Assembly: GCF_003719725.1 (NCBI RefSeq)
Contig: NZ_RIAX01000002.1
Coordinates: forward strand, 124,001-188,000
DNA: 64,000 bases
Source of the DNA: Planococcus salinus
GTDB lineage: Bacteria; Bacillota; Bacilli; Bacillales_A; Planococcaceae
Reading direction: 5' to 3'
Shown: positions 36,604-45,196 of the stretch, piece by piece
Numbering within the stretch: the first letter of the stretch is position 1
Layout of the letters: every line of letters begins with the position of its first letter
The notes under the pieces: model-generated
What the model saw: the letters and a program-made list of their open reading frames with translations, nothing else
Databases searched by the model: none
Told to the model about the DNA's origin: nothing
Program-made: the position numbers and the translations under genes

Positions 36604-36938
36604 TGTTGATCGTCCTTTCTTGTCCAGCGGTCTTTGTCGCGGGAATTGAATTTCTCCATTACTTGGTTGTGCGCTTGTTCCATATCAATATTCAGCGAAT
36701 TTGCCATGCACGTCAATACAAACAGCACATCTCCGATTTCTGCTTCGATGGTGTTGTCCTGTTCGGTACTTTTCTTTTTTTTCGGTCCGTAATGATGCAT
36801 GACTTCACGCGATAATTCCCCCAATTCCTCGGTCAGCCGTGCCATCAGCTCCATTGGGGTGAAATAGCCTTCTTTGAATTGGCCGATATAGTCATCCACT
36901 TCCTGTTGCAGTTCCTTCATGGTTTTTTGGCCGTTCAT
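36600..36938 (-). CDS. ypjD: MazG-like nucleotide pyrophosphohydrolase YpjD
   Basis: Small all-alpha NTP pyrophosphohydrolase of 112 residues. The metal-binding ExxE…EIGD arrangement is seen as LTEELGELSREV (about 33-44) and EAEIGDVLFVL (about 65-75). Probable house-cleaning of abnormal nucleotides; the substrate is not predictable. It is the first gene of the leftward ypjD-dapB-mgsA-bshA-cca-birA operon and is divergent from the yitT gene. Confidence 0.9.
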   Translation of the reverse strand: MNGQKTMKELQQEVDDYIGQFKEGYFTPMELMARLTEELGELSREVMHHYGPKKKKSTEQDNTIEAEIGDVLFVLTCMANSLNIDMEQAHNQVMEKFNSRDKDRWTRKDDQQ

Positions 36939-37043
36939 TTCATCACACTCCTGGTTTAATCGTAAAGAAAAGGAAGGTTATTGTCAAAATCATTCCAATA
37001 GCCGATAATACAGGAGTTGAGATTATGCAAAGGAGCTGGTTGA

Positions 37044-37913
37044 TTGTTCAAGGAACTGCAGTTTAAGAATATTTTTTTCATTTTGCTCGGTGCTGCTGCT
37101 TACAGTTTCGGATTTGTCCATTTCAATATTCAAAACGAACTGGGTGAAGGCGGCTTTGCGGGAATCACACTGATCCTGTACTTTTTATTGAATTGGGATC
37201 CCGCTTTGATGAACCTGCTTTTGAATATCCCGCTGTTTTTTATCGGCTGGAAACTGCTCGGTAGAAAAGTATTTCTCTATACGCTCATCGGGACAGTCGC
37301 GGTTTCTGTGTTTCTGAAAATTTTTCTGGTTTACGAAGTCCAGATTCCGCTTCGGGACGACTTGTTCTTAGCCGCCCTTTTCGCAGGTGTTTTTGTCGGA
37401 GCCGGGCTCGGCATCATTTTTCGTTACGGAGGAACGACCGGCGGTGCAGATATTATAGCCCGCCTCGTTCAGAAATACGTGGGTTGGAGCATGGGGAAAA
37501 CAATGTTTTTGTTTGACGCTGGTGTCATCTTGCTTTCCTGGCTGACTTTTCTCGATTACCGGTCCATGATGTATACGCTTGTTGCGGTCTTTGTCGGCGC
37601 CCGAGTCATCGATTTTGTGCAGGAAGGCGCGTATTCCGGCAGAGGGGCTTTGATCATCTCCAATTCCCAGGAAGCGATTGCGGAGCGCATTGCCGTGGAA
37701 ATGGACAGAGGAATCACCATCCTTCGCGGTTATGGACACTTCACAAAAGAGGAAAGAGAAGTGCTGTATTGCGTCGTGGCAAGAAACGAAATTGTCCGTT
37801 TAAAGAACATCATCAACCATGTCGATCCCCACGCCTTTGTTTCCTTGATGGAAGTCCATGATGTGATGGGCGAAGGGTTTACACTCGATGAACAAAAACA
37901 GCCGATTGACTAA
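37044..37913 (+). CDS. YitT family membrane protein (YpjC-like)
   Basis: Integral membrane protein of 289 residues: a DUF161 part of about five hydrophobic helices (about 8-205, with the repeated GGTTGGADI-type loop) followed by a cytoplasmic DUF2179 domain (about 220-280, RGYGHFTKEEREVLYCVV). The start is TTG at 37044 after AAAGGAG. B. subtilis YpjC has the same place between ypjD and the qcr genes. Function of the family is unknown; transport of a small metabolite is often suggested. Confidence 0.87.
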   Translation: MFKELQFKNIFFILLGAAAYSFGFVHFNIQNELGEGGFAGITLILYFLLNWDPALMNLLLNIPLFFIGWKLLGRKVFLYTLIGTVAVSVFLKIFLVYEVQIPLRDDLFLAALFAGVFVGAGLGIIFRYGGTTGGADIIARLVQKYVGWSMGKTMFLFDAGVILLSWLTFLDYRSMMYTLVAVFVGARVIDFVQEGAYSGRGALIISNSQEAIAERIAVEMDRGITILRGYGHFTKEEREVLYCVVARNEIVRLKNIINHVDPHAFVSLMEVHDVMGEGFTLDEQKQPID

Positions 37914-37915
37914 AG

Positions 37916-37949
37916 AAAAAACCGGCCCGAATTTTTCGGACCGGTTTTT
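37916..37949. terminator. Bidirectional terminator, yitT / yugP
   Basis: AAAAACCGGCCCGAA pairs with TTCGGACCGGTTTTT with one C/A mismatch; T runs on both strands between the convergent genes. Confidence 0.85.
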
Positions 37950-37953
37950 CGTA

Positions 37954-38631
37954 TTAAGATCGGTTCATGCTTGTGTAAATCAGCAGCAAACGCAGTAATT
38001 CCAATACAGCAACCGCTGTAGCCGCTACATACGTCATTGCAGCTGCGTTCAAAACTTTTTTTGCATGGCGTTCTTCATCGTTGCGGATAATATTATGCGA
38101 CAGCAATTGATCCATCGCCCGGCTGGACGCATTAAACTCAACAGGCAGGGTCACCAGTTGGAAGACAACCCCTGCAGCCAATAATATGATACCGACCAGC
38201 AATGCGCCGCTCCATGCAGAGAACAATCCAATCATGATGAAAATCCACGAAGCGTTTGACGAAATATTGACAATCGGCACGAGCCGGTGACGCAAACGAA
38301 GGAACGAATAGGCTTCCGCGTCCTGGATTGCATGTCCCACTTCGTGAGCTGCCACAGCTGTTCCGGCAACAGATGCTTCGTGATAGTTGTGGCTGCTGAG
38401 CGCCACCACTTTCGTCAACGGATTGTAATGGTCACTCAACATTCCACGGCTTTCCGTCACTTTCACATCGTGCAAGCCGTTTTGATCCAGAATCATACGG
38501 GCGACCTGCGCTCCTGTGTGACCGGAAGTGGAACGGATTTTCGAATACTTTCCATATGTTCGTTTCAATTTAAATTGAGCCCACATTGGGATAATCAGCA
38601 ACAGAATAAAGTAAATCAGGAAACCACCCAT
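37954..38631 (-). CDS. Membrane zinc metallopeptidase, YugP family
   Basis: Protein of 225 residues with an N-terminal membrane helix (about 3-19), the zinc-binding HEVGH motif at 96-100 inside AAHEVGHAIQDA, and two or three C-terminal helices (about 120-170 and 205-220). This is the Zn_peptidase_2 (YugP) layout. The substrate is unknown. B. subtilis yugP lies elsewhere, so its place next to ypjA and yitT differs from that order. It has its own ribosome site (AGAGGTG) and ends at the shared terminator. Confidence 0.88.
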   Translation of the reverse strand: MGGFLIYFILLLIIPMWAQFKLKRTYGKYSKIRSTSGHTGAQVARMILDQNGLHDVKVTESRGMLSDHYNPLTKVVALSSHNYHEASVAGTAVAAHEVGHAIQDAEAYSFLRLRHRLVPIVNISSNASWIFIMIGLFSAWSGALLVGIILLAAGVVFQLVTLPVEFNASSRAMDQLLSHNIIRNDEERHAKKVLNAAAMTYVAATAVAVLELLRLLLIYTSMNRS

Positions 38632-38687
38632 AGCTTATTCCACACCTCTTTCTGATATCTAACCTATCCTTATTTTACAGGGGTTAG

Positions 38688-39299
38688 TCAGCTTTGGTCA
38701 ACTGAAACGGCGCGCTCCTTATTGTCACGTACGACGAAGAAAGCAGCAGCAATACAGGCGACGGACAGCCAAAAAGTGAAGTAGCCGATTTGATTGCTGT
38801 AATCGGACAGGCTGCTGTAAATCGGCATTTGGCCAAATACATAGTCGATGACATCGTTGTGGAGCGTCCATACTGCCGCAATCGCCGCTGACAGCCAGCC
38901 AAACCGGTAATGGTCGATATAAAGCACCGCCTGCAGAGCCATGGCGAAATGGGATGCGACAAGCATCCAGCCCATCCAACCGATCGAACCTGTTTCAACC
39001 AATGTCAGCAAATTCATGACCACTGCCCACAAACCGTACTTGATCAACGTGATAAATGCCAACGCTTCAATCAGGCCGCTGCGCTTGCCGATCAGCCACA
39101 GTCCCAGTACAATCGTGAAAAATAGGCTGGCCGTCGGACTGTCCGGAACAAAAATCAGGAATTTGGGTTCTGTAATGGCCAGCTGCCAGCCGTACCATAT
39201 GTAACCGTAAATCGTACCTCCTAAATTGATGAAGAACAACAGCAATAGAAATGGGCGGAACATCAGCCAGGCTGAAAGTTTAGTCATAAAGGAAAGCAT
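38688..39299 (-). CDS. ypjA: YpjA, DUF1405 membrane protein
   Basis: Polytopic membrane protein of 203 residues with about six hydrophobic segments starting at residue 15. Match to B. subtilis YpjA (DUF1405) rests on length, composition and position directly after the qcr operon. No catalytic motif is visible. It is separated from qcrC by a terminator, so it probably needs its own promoter or read-through. Function unknown. Confidence 0.8.
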   Translation of the reverse strand: MLSFMTKLSAWLMFRPFLLLLFFINLGGTIYGYIWYGWQLAITEPKFLIFVPDSPTASLFFTIVLGLWLIGKRSGLIEALAFITLIKYGLWAVVMNLLTLVETGSIGWMGWMLVASHFAMALQAVLYIDHYRFGWLSAAIAAVWTLHNDVIDYVFGQMPIYSSLSDYSNQIGYFTFWLSVACIAAAFFVVRDNKERAVSVDQS

Positions 39300-39322
39300 A
39301 GGTATCTTCCTTTCAGGGTAAC

Positions 39323-39353
39323 AAAAAAGAGCCGGAAATCCGGCTCTTTTTTG
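39323..39353 (-). terminator. Terminator of the qcr operon
   Basis: AAAAAGAGCCGG-AAAT-CCGGCTCTTTTTT, a perfect long stem followed by T residues, lies just after qcrC. Confidence 0.9.
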
Positions 39354-39359
39354 TTTTAA

Positions 39360-40142
39360 TTATTCTTCTTCGAGTCCAGCGATGAACTCAGCCAGGACTT
39401 GCAGGTCTTCGTCAGAACCATCCCATGAAGGAGGCATTGTTTGTGCGCCGCCTTCCTGGATACCGTTCACAGCGATTTCTGCAATCTCTTCCGGAGTATG
39501 TTCAAGTCCAATCAATGTAGGACCGACAGCTCCTTCGAAGTTTTCACCGTGGCAATTGATACAGGCGGAATTCGAATAAATTTCATAACCCGGTGCAGAT
39601 GTATCAATCTCAACTTCCGGTGCAATCTGACCTTGCGCTTCAGCAGCTTCCCAGTCATGGTTTGCTACTGATTCCCATGTAAGGAAAATGATCGATGCTA
39701 CAGCAAGAAGCATGAATGCAGTCGGAAGCGGGCGTTTTGATGGACGTCTTTCCGGTCCGCGATCCAGGAATGGTGCCAGCATCAACGCACCGAAAGCGAG
39801 TCCAGGCATAATGATCGCTCCGACAATGTTGTATGGGCCGGATGCGAATTCGTATTTTAGCAATTGGTATAAGAATAAGAAATACCAGTCTGGCAATGGA
39901 ATATAAGCTGTATCTGTCGGATCGGCCTGGCCTTCAAGAGGTGAAGGATGCGCGACTGTCAGCAGCAAATAACCGATTAAGAAGACCGCGCCAATCATCC
40001 ATTCTTTCAAAAGGAAGTTGGGCCAGAAAGCTTCTGTTTTACCAGGGTATTCGGAATAATCTTTCGGGATATTCGGTTTGCGGTGTTCCATTCCTGGAAC
40101 ACGTGAATCCCCTACAAATTTCATCCCTTTTCCGCGATGCAT
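39360..40142 (-). CDS. qcrC: Menaquinol:cytochrome c reductase, cytochrome b/c subunit
   Basis: Fusion subunit of the Bacillus-type b6c complex, 260 residues. The first part (about 35-130) resembles subunit IV of b6f complexes, with the PDWYFLFLYQ quinone-site region at 84-93; a third helix (about 140-157) leads to an extracytoplasmic cytochrome c with the heme site CINCH (194-198) and probable axial Met236 in TMPP. ATG follows GGAGGGG. Last gene of qcrA-qcrB-qcrC. Confidence 0.95.
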   Translation of the reverse strand: MHRGKGMKFVGDSRVPGMEHRKPNIPKDYSEYPGKTEAFWPNFLLKEWMIGAVFLIGYLLLTVAHPSPLEGQADPTDTAYIPLPDWYFLFLYQLLKYEFASGPYNIVGAIIMPGLAFGALMLAPFLDRGPERRPSKRPLPTAFMLLAVASIIFLTWESVANHDWEAAEAQGQIAPEVEIDTSAPGYEIYSNSACINCHGENFEGAVGPTLIGLEHTPEEIAEIAVNGIQEGGAQTMPPSWDGSDEDLQVLAEFIAGLEEE

Positions 40143-40182
40143 AGTGTCCCCTCCTTTATAAATCCTTAAAGCACATTACTTT

Positions 40183-40857
40183 TTACAATGGACCTGAAAT
40201 ACCTTGTCTACGGATCATGATGAAATGCGCGCCGAGCAACCCAAGCAAAGCGGCAGGCAGGAAGAATACATGAATCGCGAAGAATCGGGTCAGGGTTTGC
40301 GCACCGAGAATTGTAGTATCCCCAGCCAGCAGCAATTTAATCGACTCACCGATTACCGGAACGGAAGCGGCAATTTCAATACCAACTTTCGTTGCGAATA
40401 ATGCTTTCATATCCCAAGGAAGCAAATAACCCGTGAAACTTAATCCAAGAATTACACCAAACAGCATAACTCCGACAATCCAGTTCAACTCACGTGGTTT
40501 TTTATAAGATCCTGTAAAGAATACGCGTAGTGTATGTAAAAAGATCATAACAACTACTAGTGAGGCTCCCCAGTGGTGCATACCGCGCACAATCTCTCCA
40601 AAAGCAACTTCGTTTTGAAGATAGTAAACCGACTGCCAAGCATTTTCAATATCTGGCACATAATACATGGTTAAGAACATACCGGATAAGATCTGAATTA
40701 CTGTAATGAAGAAAGTCAATCCTCCGAAACAATAAACAAATGCTGAAAAGTGGTGTGCGGGGTTTACGTGTTCCGGTACTTCGTGGTCAGCGATGTCACG
40801 CCAGATAGGCGTGATATCCAAACGCTCATCAACCCAATCATATAACTTGTTTAGCAC
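40183..40857 (-). CDS. qcrB: Menaquinol:cytochrome c reductase, cytochrome b6 subunit
   Basis: Membrane cytochrome b6 of 224 residues with four helices and paired histidines for two b hemes (HHWGASLVV and FLHTLRV in one pair of turns, FFAIHVFFLP and LLGAHFIM in the other). Cys43 in AFVYCFGG corresponds to the residue described in Bacillus cytochrome b6 as the covalent attachment point of an extra heme. The start is GTG at 40857 after AGGGGG. Middle gene of the qcr operon. Confidence 0.95.
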   Translation of the reverse strand: MLNKLYDWVDERLDITPIWRDIADHEVPEHVNPAHHFSAFVYCFGGLTFFITVIQILSGMFLTMYYVPDIENAWQSVYYLQNEVAFGEIVRGMHHWGASLVVVMIFLHTLRVFFTGSYKKPRELNWIVGVMLFGVILGLSFTGYLLPWDMKALFATKVGIEIAASVPVIGESIKLLLAGDTTILGAQTLTRFFAIHVFFLPAALLGLLGAHFIMIRRQGISGPL

Positions 40858-40878
40858 TGGTATAGTACCCCCTAACTA

Positions 40879-41382
40879 TTAAACTAATGTGTTGTCTCTA
40901 ACAGGACCAATAGCGACTATGCCGTCTCTTACTTCTACTGCGTACTCATCAAGCGGTCCAAGAGGCGGTGTTCCTGCAACGTTCTGGCCGTTCTTTTCAT
41001 AGCGGCCGGCGTGGCATGGACAGAAAAATTGGTTCGGGTGTTCTTCATCCCCTGCCCAGTTTACAGTGCAACCCAAATGCTTGCAGACTGGTGAAAGCGC
41101 GACTAGTGTGTCGCCATCTCTATACACCCAAGCTGAATTCGTTACTTCAGATGTATACCAAGCATCGACTTGTTCAAACGAAAAGTCGACACGTACCGGT
41201 TCTTCTGTAATTTCGTCCGCTCTTTGGTCAGTCATGATAAAATCTCCAGCGCCCGCTTCCTGAAGTACCGGGTCAACAGCAAATCGAACCATTGGCATCA
41301 GCATTCCTGCAGCCATAAATCCACCAACACCTGTTAAAGTGTAGCCTAAAAATTGACGTCTTGATACACGATTGTTACTCAT
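40879..41382 (-). CDS. qcrA: Menaquinol:cytochrome c reductase, Rieske iron-sulfur subunit
   Basis: Rieske protein of 167 residues. The 2Fe-2S ligands are seen as CKHLGC (100-105) and CPCH (121-124). The N-terminus has a twin-arginine-like SRRQFLG followed by a hydrophobic anchor (about 12-30). The frame is open to 41430, but the ATG at 41382 follows GAGGGGGG and gives a normal length. First gene of the operon that oxidises menaquinol. Confidence 0.95.
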   Translation of the reverse strand: MSNNRVSRRQFLGYTLTGVGGFMAAGMLMPMVRFAVDPVLQEAGAGDFIMTDQRADEITEEPVRVDFSFEQVDAWYTSEVTNSAWVYRDGDTLVALSPVCKHLGCTVNWAGDEEHPNQFFCPCHAGRYEKNGQNVAGTPPLGPLDEYAVEVRDGIVAIGPVRDNTLV

Positions 41383-41456
41383 TCTTTTCCCCCCTCTAAC
41401 ATTCAAGGTCAGTCCGACGGACATACTCATTCAAATATAATTACTAGGACATCCTA

Positions 41457-41485
41457 ATGATATATCAATCAAAAGTGAAGGTCAA
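41457..41485 (-). promoter_or_regulatory. Promoter of the qcr operon
   Basis: TTGACC (41480-41485), 17-bp spacer, TATCAT (41457-41462). Directly downstream is a TAGGA-TG-TCCTA palindrome (about 41444-41455) that could be an operator; the binding factor is unknown. Confidence 0.65.
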
Positions 41486-41522
41486 TAACGCATCATGCCG
41501 TTTCCGACAGTTTGTGAACATT

Positions 41523-41984
41523 TCATGAATCCTTCGACCATTCTTTGATAAATAGCGGCAACACTTGGCGCAACTGGTCTTCCATCACCGATTTCTTGAA
41601 AGATTGATCCATATGTTCCGTCGGAATAGCAGGCAGCCAAATAATATTCTCCACATCTTCAATCGTACGCCATTCAGCATCAGTTGTTATATAAAAAACA
41701 TGTTTAAAACTGGTTTTACTCACTTCGTTGACCAACTCTTCCGCCAGTCGAGACCGATCGGCTTTTTGGGCATAAGAAACGGGCGGAAACAGCAGGATCC
41801 GCCCTTTGAATTGCTTTTCCAGCAAAGCGGTCAGGGATTGCAGATACTCGGAAGCACCGGCGCTTTGCCTGATCGCCGAAGTGCTGAGGTCCAATTCGAA
41901 AAGCGGGATGACCGCAGTGTCTACGTATTGTTGTTGTTGAAGATATTGGTCCATGTCTTTCCCGATAAAATGCATAGCTGTCAT
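41523..41984 (-). CDS. ypiF: YpiF family protein (DUF2487)
   Basis: Soluble protein of 153 residues with alternating beta/alpha character and no recognised catalytic motif. It overlaps ypiB by 4 bp and lies just before qcrA, as in B. subtilis (ypiF-ypiB-ypiA beside qcrABC). Family members are conserved in Bacillales, and some work suggests a link with the reductase complex; I treat the function as unknown. Confidence 0.82.
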   Translation of the reverse strand: MTAMHFIGKDMDQYLQQQQYVDTAVIPLFELDLSTSAIRQSAGASEYLQSLTALLEKQFKGRILLFPPVSYAQKADRSRLAEELVNEVSKTSFKHVFYITTDAEWRTIEDVENIIWLPAIPTEHMDQSFKKSVMEDQLRQVLPLFIKEWSKDS

Positions 41985-42544
41985 TCACTCTCCGTTTTTT
42001 TCATCGCTTTAACCGTTTGAAGCAATGCCGACAGTTCAAAAAAACGTTCCCGGTCATTGACATCAAGCGCCTCATCGATTTGCTTTAGTAAAGTTTCTTC
42101 CTGAAAAGCTGTCATGCTTTCTGACAGTACCTGTTCTGCCAGTAGGCGGTCTTGTTCCGTGATGGCTGCGTCCTGCGGCATATAAGGGTTTTCTTCAAGA
42201 ACCGATATGTACAGCGGCGCGGGAGGACGATTGGGAAAATTCAATTGCACATACAAATCCTCTTCCGGATTCAGGCGCAAATCATGAAACGATTTTTCCG
42301 CATCCGCCGTCATCAAATTGCCTTTGTAAAAACGGAAGGGGATATCTTTTGATTCTGTCGAGGACATGACCATTGCCCGTGGACAAAAATGCGCTTCTTC
42401 GACAAAATGCGTCTTATCCAGTAACTCTTCATTGCTCAGCATGTAATTCAGTATCCAGATGCACTCGCGTCTTTTCATCTTGTAGGATTGTAAAAACCAT
42501 CTGACGAATTGTTTCTTTTCGCTTACTGAAACCGAAGCGGTCAT
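41981..42544 (-). CDS. ypiB: YpiB, UPF0302 family protein
   Basis: Soluble protein of 187 residues. It has the UPF0302 N-terminal segment (FVRWFLQSYKMKRRECIWILNYML, about 13-36) and a charged helical C-terminus. The frame opens at 42562, but the ATG at 42544 follows AAAGGAGG. It overlaps ypiF by 4 bp and follows ypiA by 14 bp. Function unknown. Confidence 0.85.
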   Translation of the reverse strand: MTASVSVSEKKQFVRWFLQSYKMKRRECIWILNYMLSNEELLDKTHFVEEAHFCPRAMVMSSTESKDIPFRFYKGNLMTADAEKSFHDLRLNPEEDLYVQLNFPNRPPAPLYISVLEENPYMPQDAAITEQDRLLAEQVLSESMTAFQEETLLKQIDEALDVNDRERFFELSALLQTVKAMKKTESE

Positions 42545-42558
42545 GTGTATTCCTCCTT

Positions 42559-43812
42559 TCATTCAAACGACTGCTGCCAGTCAAACCATTCAGGGTTGTC
42601 CGGCTCCAAAACCTGGAGCTCTTTAATAATTTCGAGGGCATGTTCCCTTTTCCCTTCCTCAACCAGGAAACGGGCGTATTTCTCCAGGAATTCTGCATCG
42701 TTCCTGAACGAGGGATAAGCTTTATCAAAATAGACAGCAGCCTCTCCGAATTGTTCTGTTCTCTCGAAAGATTCAGCAATCATCGGGTATAATCCTGCCC
42801 AGTCGTCTCCGCCGGCCACTACATGTTCCGCCAGATCCAATACCTGGTCATCCATTTCTTCAGCATGGAAATAGGACATCAATGTGTAAATGGCTTCCAT
42901 GTATTCAGGATCAAGCGCAATGGCCTGCCTTAAATGGTTTACGCCGTCGTTCGTCTTGCCGGTCTTCAAAGCCAGCTTGCCCGCGAACAGGTACAGTTCC
43001 TTGTCAAACTCATCTCTTGCAATCCCTTCCAGAATCGCTTCATAGGCACCTTTGTAATCTTCGGCCATATTCAAGCTCTGGGCCCTTAATAAATAAGCTG
43101 AAAAATAATCGGGATCTATGTCGATCAATTCCTTCAGCCTGCGTGCCGCCTTCTCGTATTGTTTTGTCTGGAAAAATGCAAAAGCTGCACCAAACAGGAC
43201 ATCAGGCTGGACTTGGTCTTCCATCGCCTCTTCGTAATATGGCAGCGCCTCTTCATAAGCTGCTCCTGCGCTGTAAACTTCCGCCAGCCGTTCGGATAAA
43301 TTTACTCCTTCGATGTCGACTTGCCGGTCTTTCAAGTCCTGGTAAATTCTTGCCGACTCCAGATAACGGCCGGAATCCAGCAGCAGCTCTGCCTTCGCCT
43401 GCCACAGCAACGGCTCATCCGGCAGCAGCTCAATCGCTTCGTTCAGGCGGCTCTCTGCTGCTTCCAGCAATCCCTGCAGCTGAAAAAGGTCTGCCAGTGT
43501 CACCAGGACTTGAGGGTATAGTTCATCATCCTTCGAAATTCCCATCAACTCATTCAAGGCTTCATCTTCGCGGTCCACTTCAATGAGAAGATTTGCCCGG
43601 TCAACGGTGAGCTGGGATTCTTCCGGAAAAACATATTGAAGATGTTCGAGTACTTTGATCGCTTCCTCGACGTAACCGATTTCAGCCAACCATTCCGACA
43701 ATCCATATTGTTCGTCAGGATCGCCTGTCAGCAAGTATTTCTCCAATATGGAATTAACAGAAGCGGGATCTCCCGCCTCCACTGCTTTTTGTATGTCTTC
43801 CTTGCTTGCCAT
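42559..43812 (-). CDS. ypiA: Tetratricopeptide repeat protein YpiA
   Basis: Acidic cytoplasmic protein of 417 residues made of about ten TPR units from residue 35 to the end, an interaction scaffold. The start chosen is ATG 43812 (MASKEDIQKAVEAG) with AGGTGA upstream; the open frame begins nine codons earlier. It follows the aroA terminator and heads ypiA-ypiB-ypiF. In some Bacillota YpiA-like TPR proteins have been linked to cell wall synthesis; for this gene that is inference. Confidence 0.88.
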   Translation of the reverse strand: MASKEDIQKAVEAGDPASVNSILEKYLLTGDPDEQYGLSEWLAEIGYVEEAIKVLEHLQYVFPEESQLTVDRANLLIEVDREDEALNELMGISKDDELYPQVLVTLADLFQLQGLLEAAESRLNEAIELLPDEPLLWQAKAELLLDSGRYLESARIYQDLKDRQVDIEGVNLSERLAEVYSAGAAYEEALPYYEEAMEDQVQPDVLFGAAFAFFQTKQYEKAARRLKELIDIDPDYFSAYLLRAQSLNMAEDYKGAYEAILEGIARDEFDKELYLFAGKLALKTGKTNDGVNHLRQAIALDPEYMEAIYTLMSYFHAEEMDDQVLDLAEHVVAGGDDWAGLYPMIAESFERTEQFGEAAVYFDKAYPSFRNDAEFLEKYARFLVEEGKREHALEIIKELQVLEPDNPEWFDWQQSFE

Positions 43813-43875
43813 TCTATCACCTATTCTTTTCAATTTCATACCTCTATCCTACACGAAAGGCAGATCGAAGCATAA

Positions 43876-43898
43876 TAAAAACTCCCCCGAAGGAGAGT
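43876..43898 (-). terminator. Terminator after aroA
   Basis: ACTCTCC-TTCG-GGGGAGT followed by TTTTATTAT on the minus strand, overlapping the aroA stop codon. It ends the aro operon before ypiA. Confidence 0.75.
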
Positions 43899-45181
43899 CA
43901 TTTTAATAAGGAATTCAGTTGGCCGACAAAGTCAGGATAGGAGACCGAAATACAATCCGGATCATGGATTTCCACCTGTCCGCCGGCTTTTAGGGCCGCT
44001 ACGGCCGCCATCATCCCCAGCCGGTGATCGCCGTACGAATTCATCTCGGCTCCGTTGAGCGGAGTCGGGCCGTTTATAATCATGCCGTCTTCCGTCGCTT
44101 CGATGTCCGCGCCCATTTTGGATAATTCTGCAACGACCGCAGCAATGCGATCCGTTTCTTTGACACGCAATTCTTCAGCATCCTTGATGACAGTGGTCCC
44201 TTCCGCTTGAGTCGCCAGCAGCGCAATGAGTGGAATCTCATCAATTAGACGGGGAATCAGTTCCCCTCCAATCTCTGTGCCTGTCAGTTTGGATGAACGA
44301 ACCGTTATATTCGCAGCTCGTTCCCCTTCCACCTCCAGCTCTTTCAGGTCATAGGAGGCGCCCATATTTTCAATGACATCGAGAATACCGGTCCGCGTAG
44401 GGTTGACTCCCACATTTGTTAACGTGACTTCACTGTTCTCCGTAATCAAAGCAGCGCCAATCATAAAAGCGGCTGAAGAAATATCACCTGGAACCTGAAC
44501 GTTCGCCGCCGACAGCTTTTGACCGCCCTTCAGTTCGATGACGCCGTTTTGGCGGGTGATGTCGGCGCCGAAATGCTTCAGCATGATTTCCGTGTGATCC
44601 CGGGAAGAAACCGGCTCAGTGATGACGGTCTTGCCTTCCGCTTCCAGTGCTGCCAGCAAAATGGCCGATTTCACTTGAGCACTTGCCACAGGCATCGTAT
44701 AGTCAATAGCCGTCAGTCTGGCCCCTTGCACGGCAAGCGGCGTGTACTGGCCGTCCTGTCTCCCGCGTATATCGGCTCCCATTTCACGCAATGGATTAAC
44801 AATGCGTTTCATCGGCCGTTTGGCGATGGATTCATCTCCCGCCATCACCGTATGAAAAGAAGTGCCCGAAAGGATTCCGAGCATCAGCCTGGTCGTAGTG
44901 CCTGAATTGCCGGTGTCCAGCACTTCTTCCGGTTCTTTCCACGCTTCTTTTCCTTGGCTTGAAATTGTTACTTGTTTTCCGGTCAGAGAGATTTCCACAC
45001 CGAGTTTGCGGAAGCAGCTGATGGTGCTCAAGCAATCATCTCCAAGCAGAAATCCCTCCACTTTTGTAACCCCCGAAGCCATCGCCCCGAACATGATGGC
45101 CCGGTGAGAAATCGACTTATCTCCCGGAACCTGCACAGTCCCCCGCAGGGAAGGATTTTCATAATTCAGCTTTAAGGTCAT
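43898..45181 (-). CDS. aroA: EPSP synthase (3-phosphoshikimate 1-carboxyvinyltransferase)
   Basis: Shikimate pathway enzyme joining PEP and shikimate-3-phosphate; called aroE in B. subtilis. The 427 residues start with the shikimate-phosphate-binding [11 protein letters not shown] near 18 and show [13 protein letters not shown] near 92, and KETDRI near 340, consistent with a class II-like enzyme. It follows tyrA by 15 bp as the last gene of the aroC-aroB-aroH-tyrA-aroA operon. Confidence 0.95.
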   Translation of the reverse strand: MTLKLNYENPSLRGTVQVPGDKSISHRAIMFGAMASGVTKVEGFLLGDDCLSTISCFRKLGVEISLTGKQVTISSQGKEAWKEPEEVLDTGNSGTTTRLMLGILSGTSFHTVMAGDESIAKRPMKRIVNPLREMGADIRGRQDGQYTPLAVQGARLTAIDYTMPVASAQVKSAILLAALEAEGKTVITEPVSSRDHTEIMLKHFGADITRQNGVIELKGGQKLSAANVQVPGDISSAAFMIGAALITENSEVTLTNVGVNPTRTGILDVIENMGASYDLKELEVEGERAANITVRSSKLTGTEIGGELIPRLIDEIPLIALLATQAEGTTVIKDAEELRVKETDRIAAVVAELSKMGADIEATEDGMIINGPTPLNGAEMNSYGDHRLGMMAAVAALKAGGQVEIHDPDCISVSYPDFVGQLNSLLK

Positions 45182-45196
45182 ATAACTGCCATCCTT

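Noticed and set aside
42882-43586. 234-codon open frame on the + strand
   Set aside because: Antisense to the TPR protein YpiA; low-complexity Pro/Ser/Leu-rich product of the kind made by reading repeats in the wrong frame.
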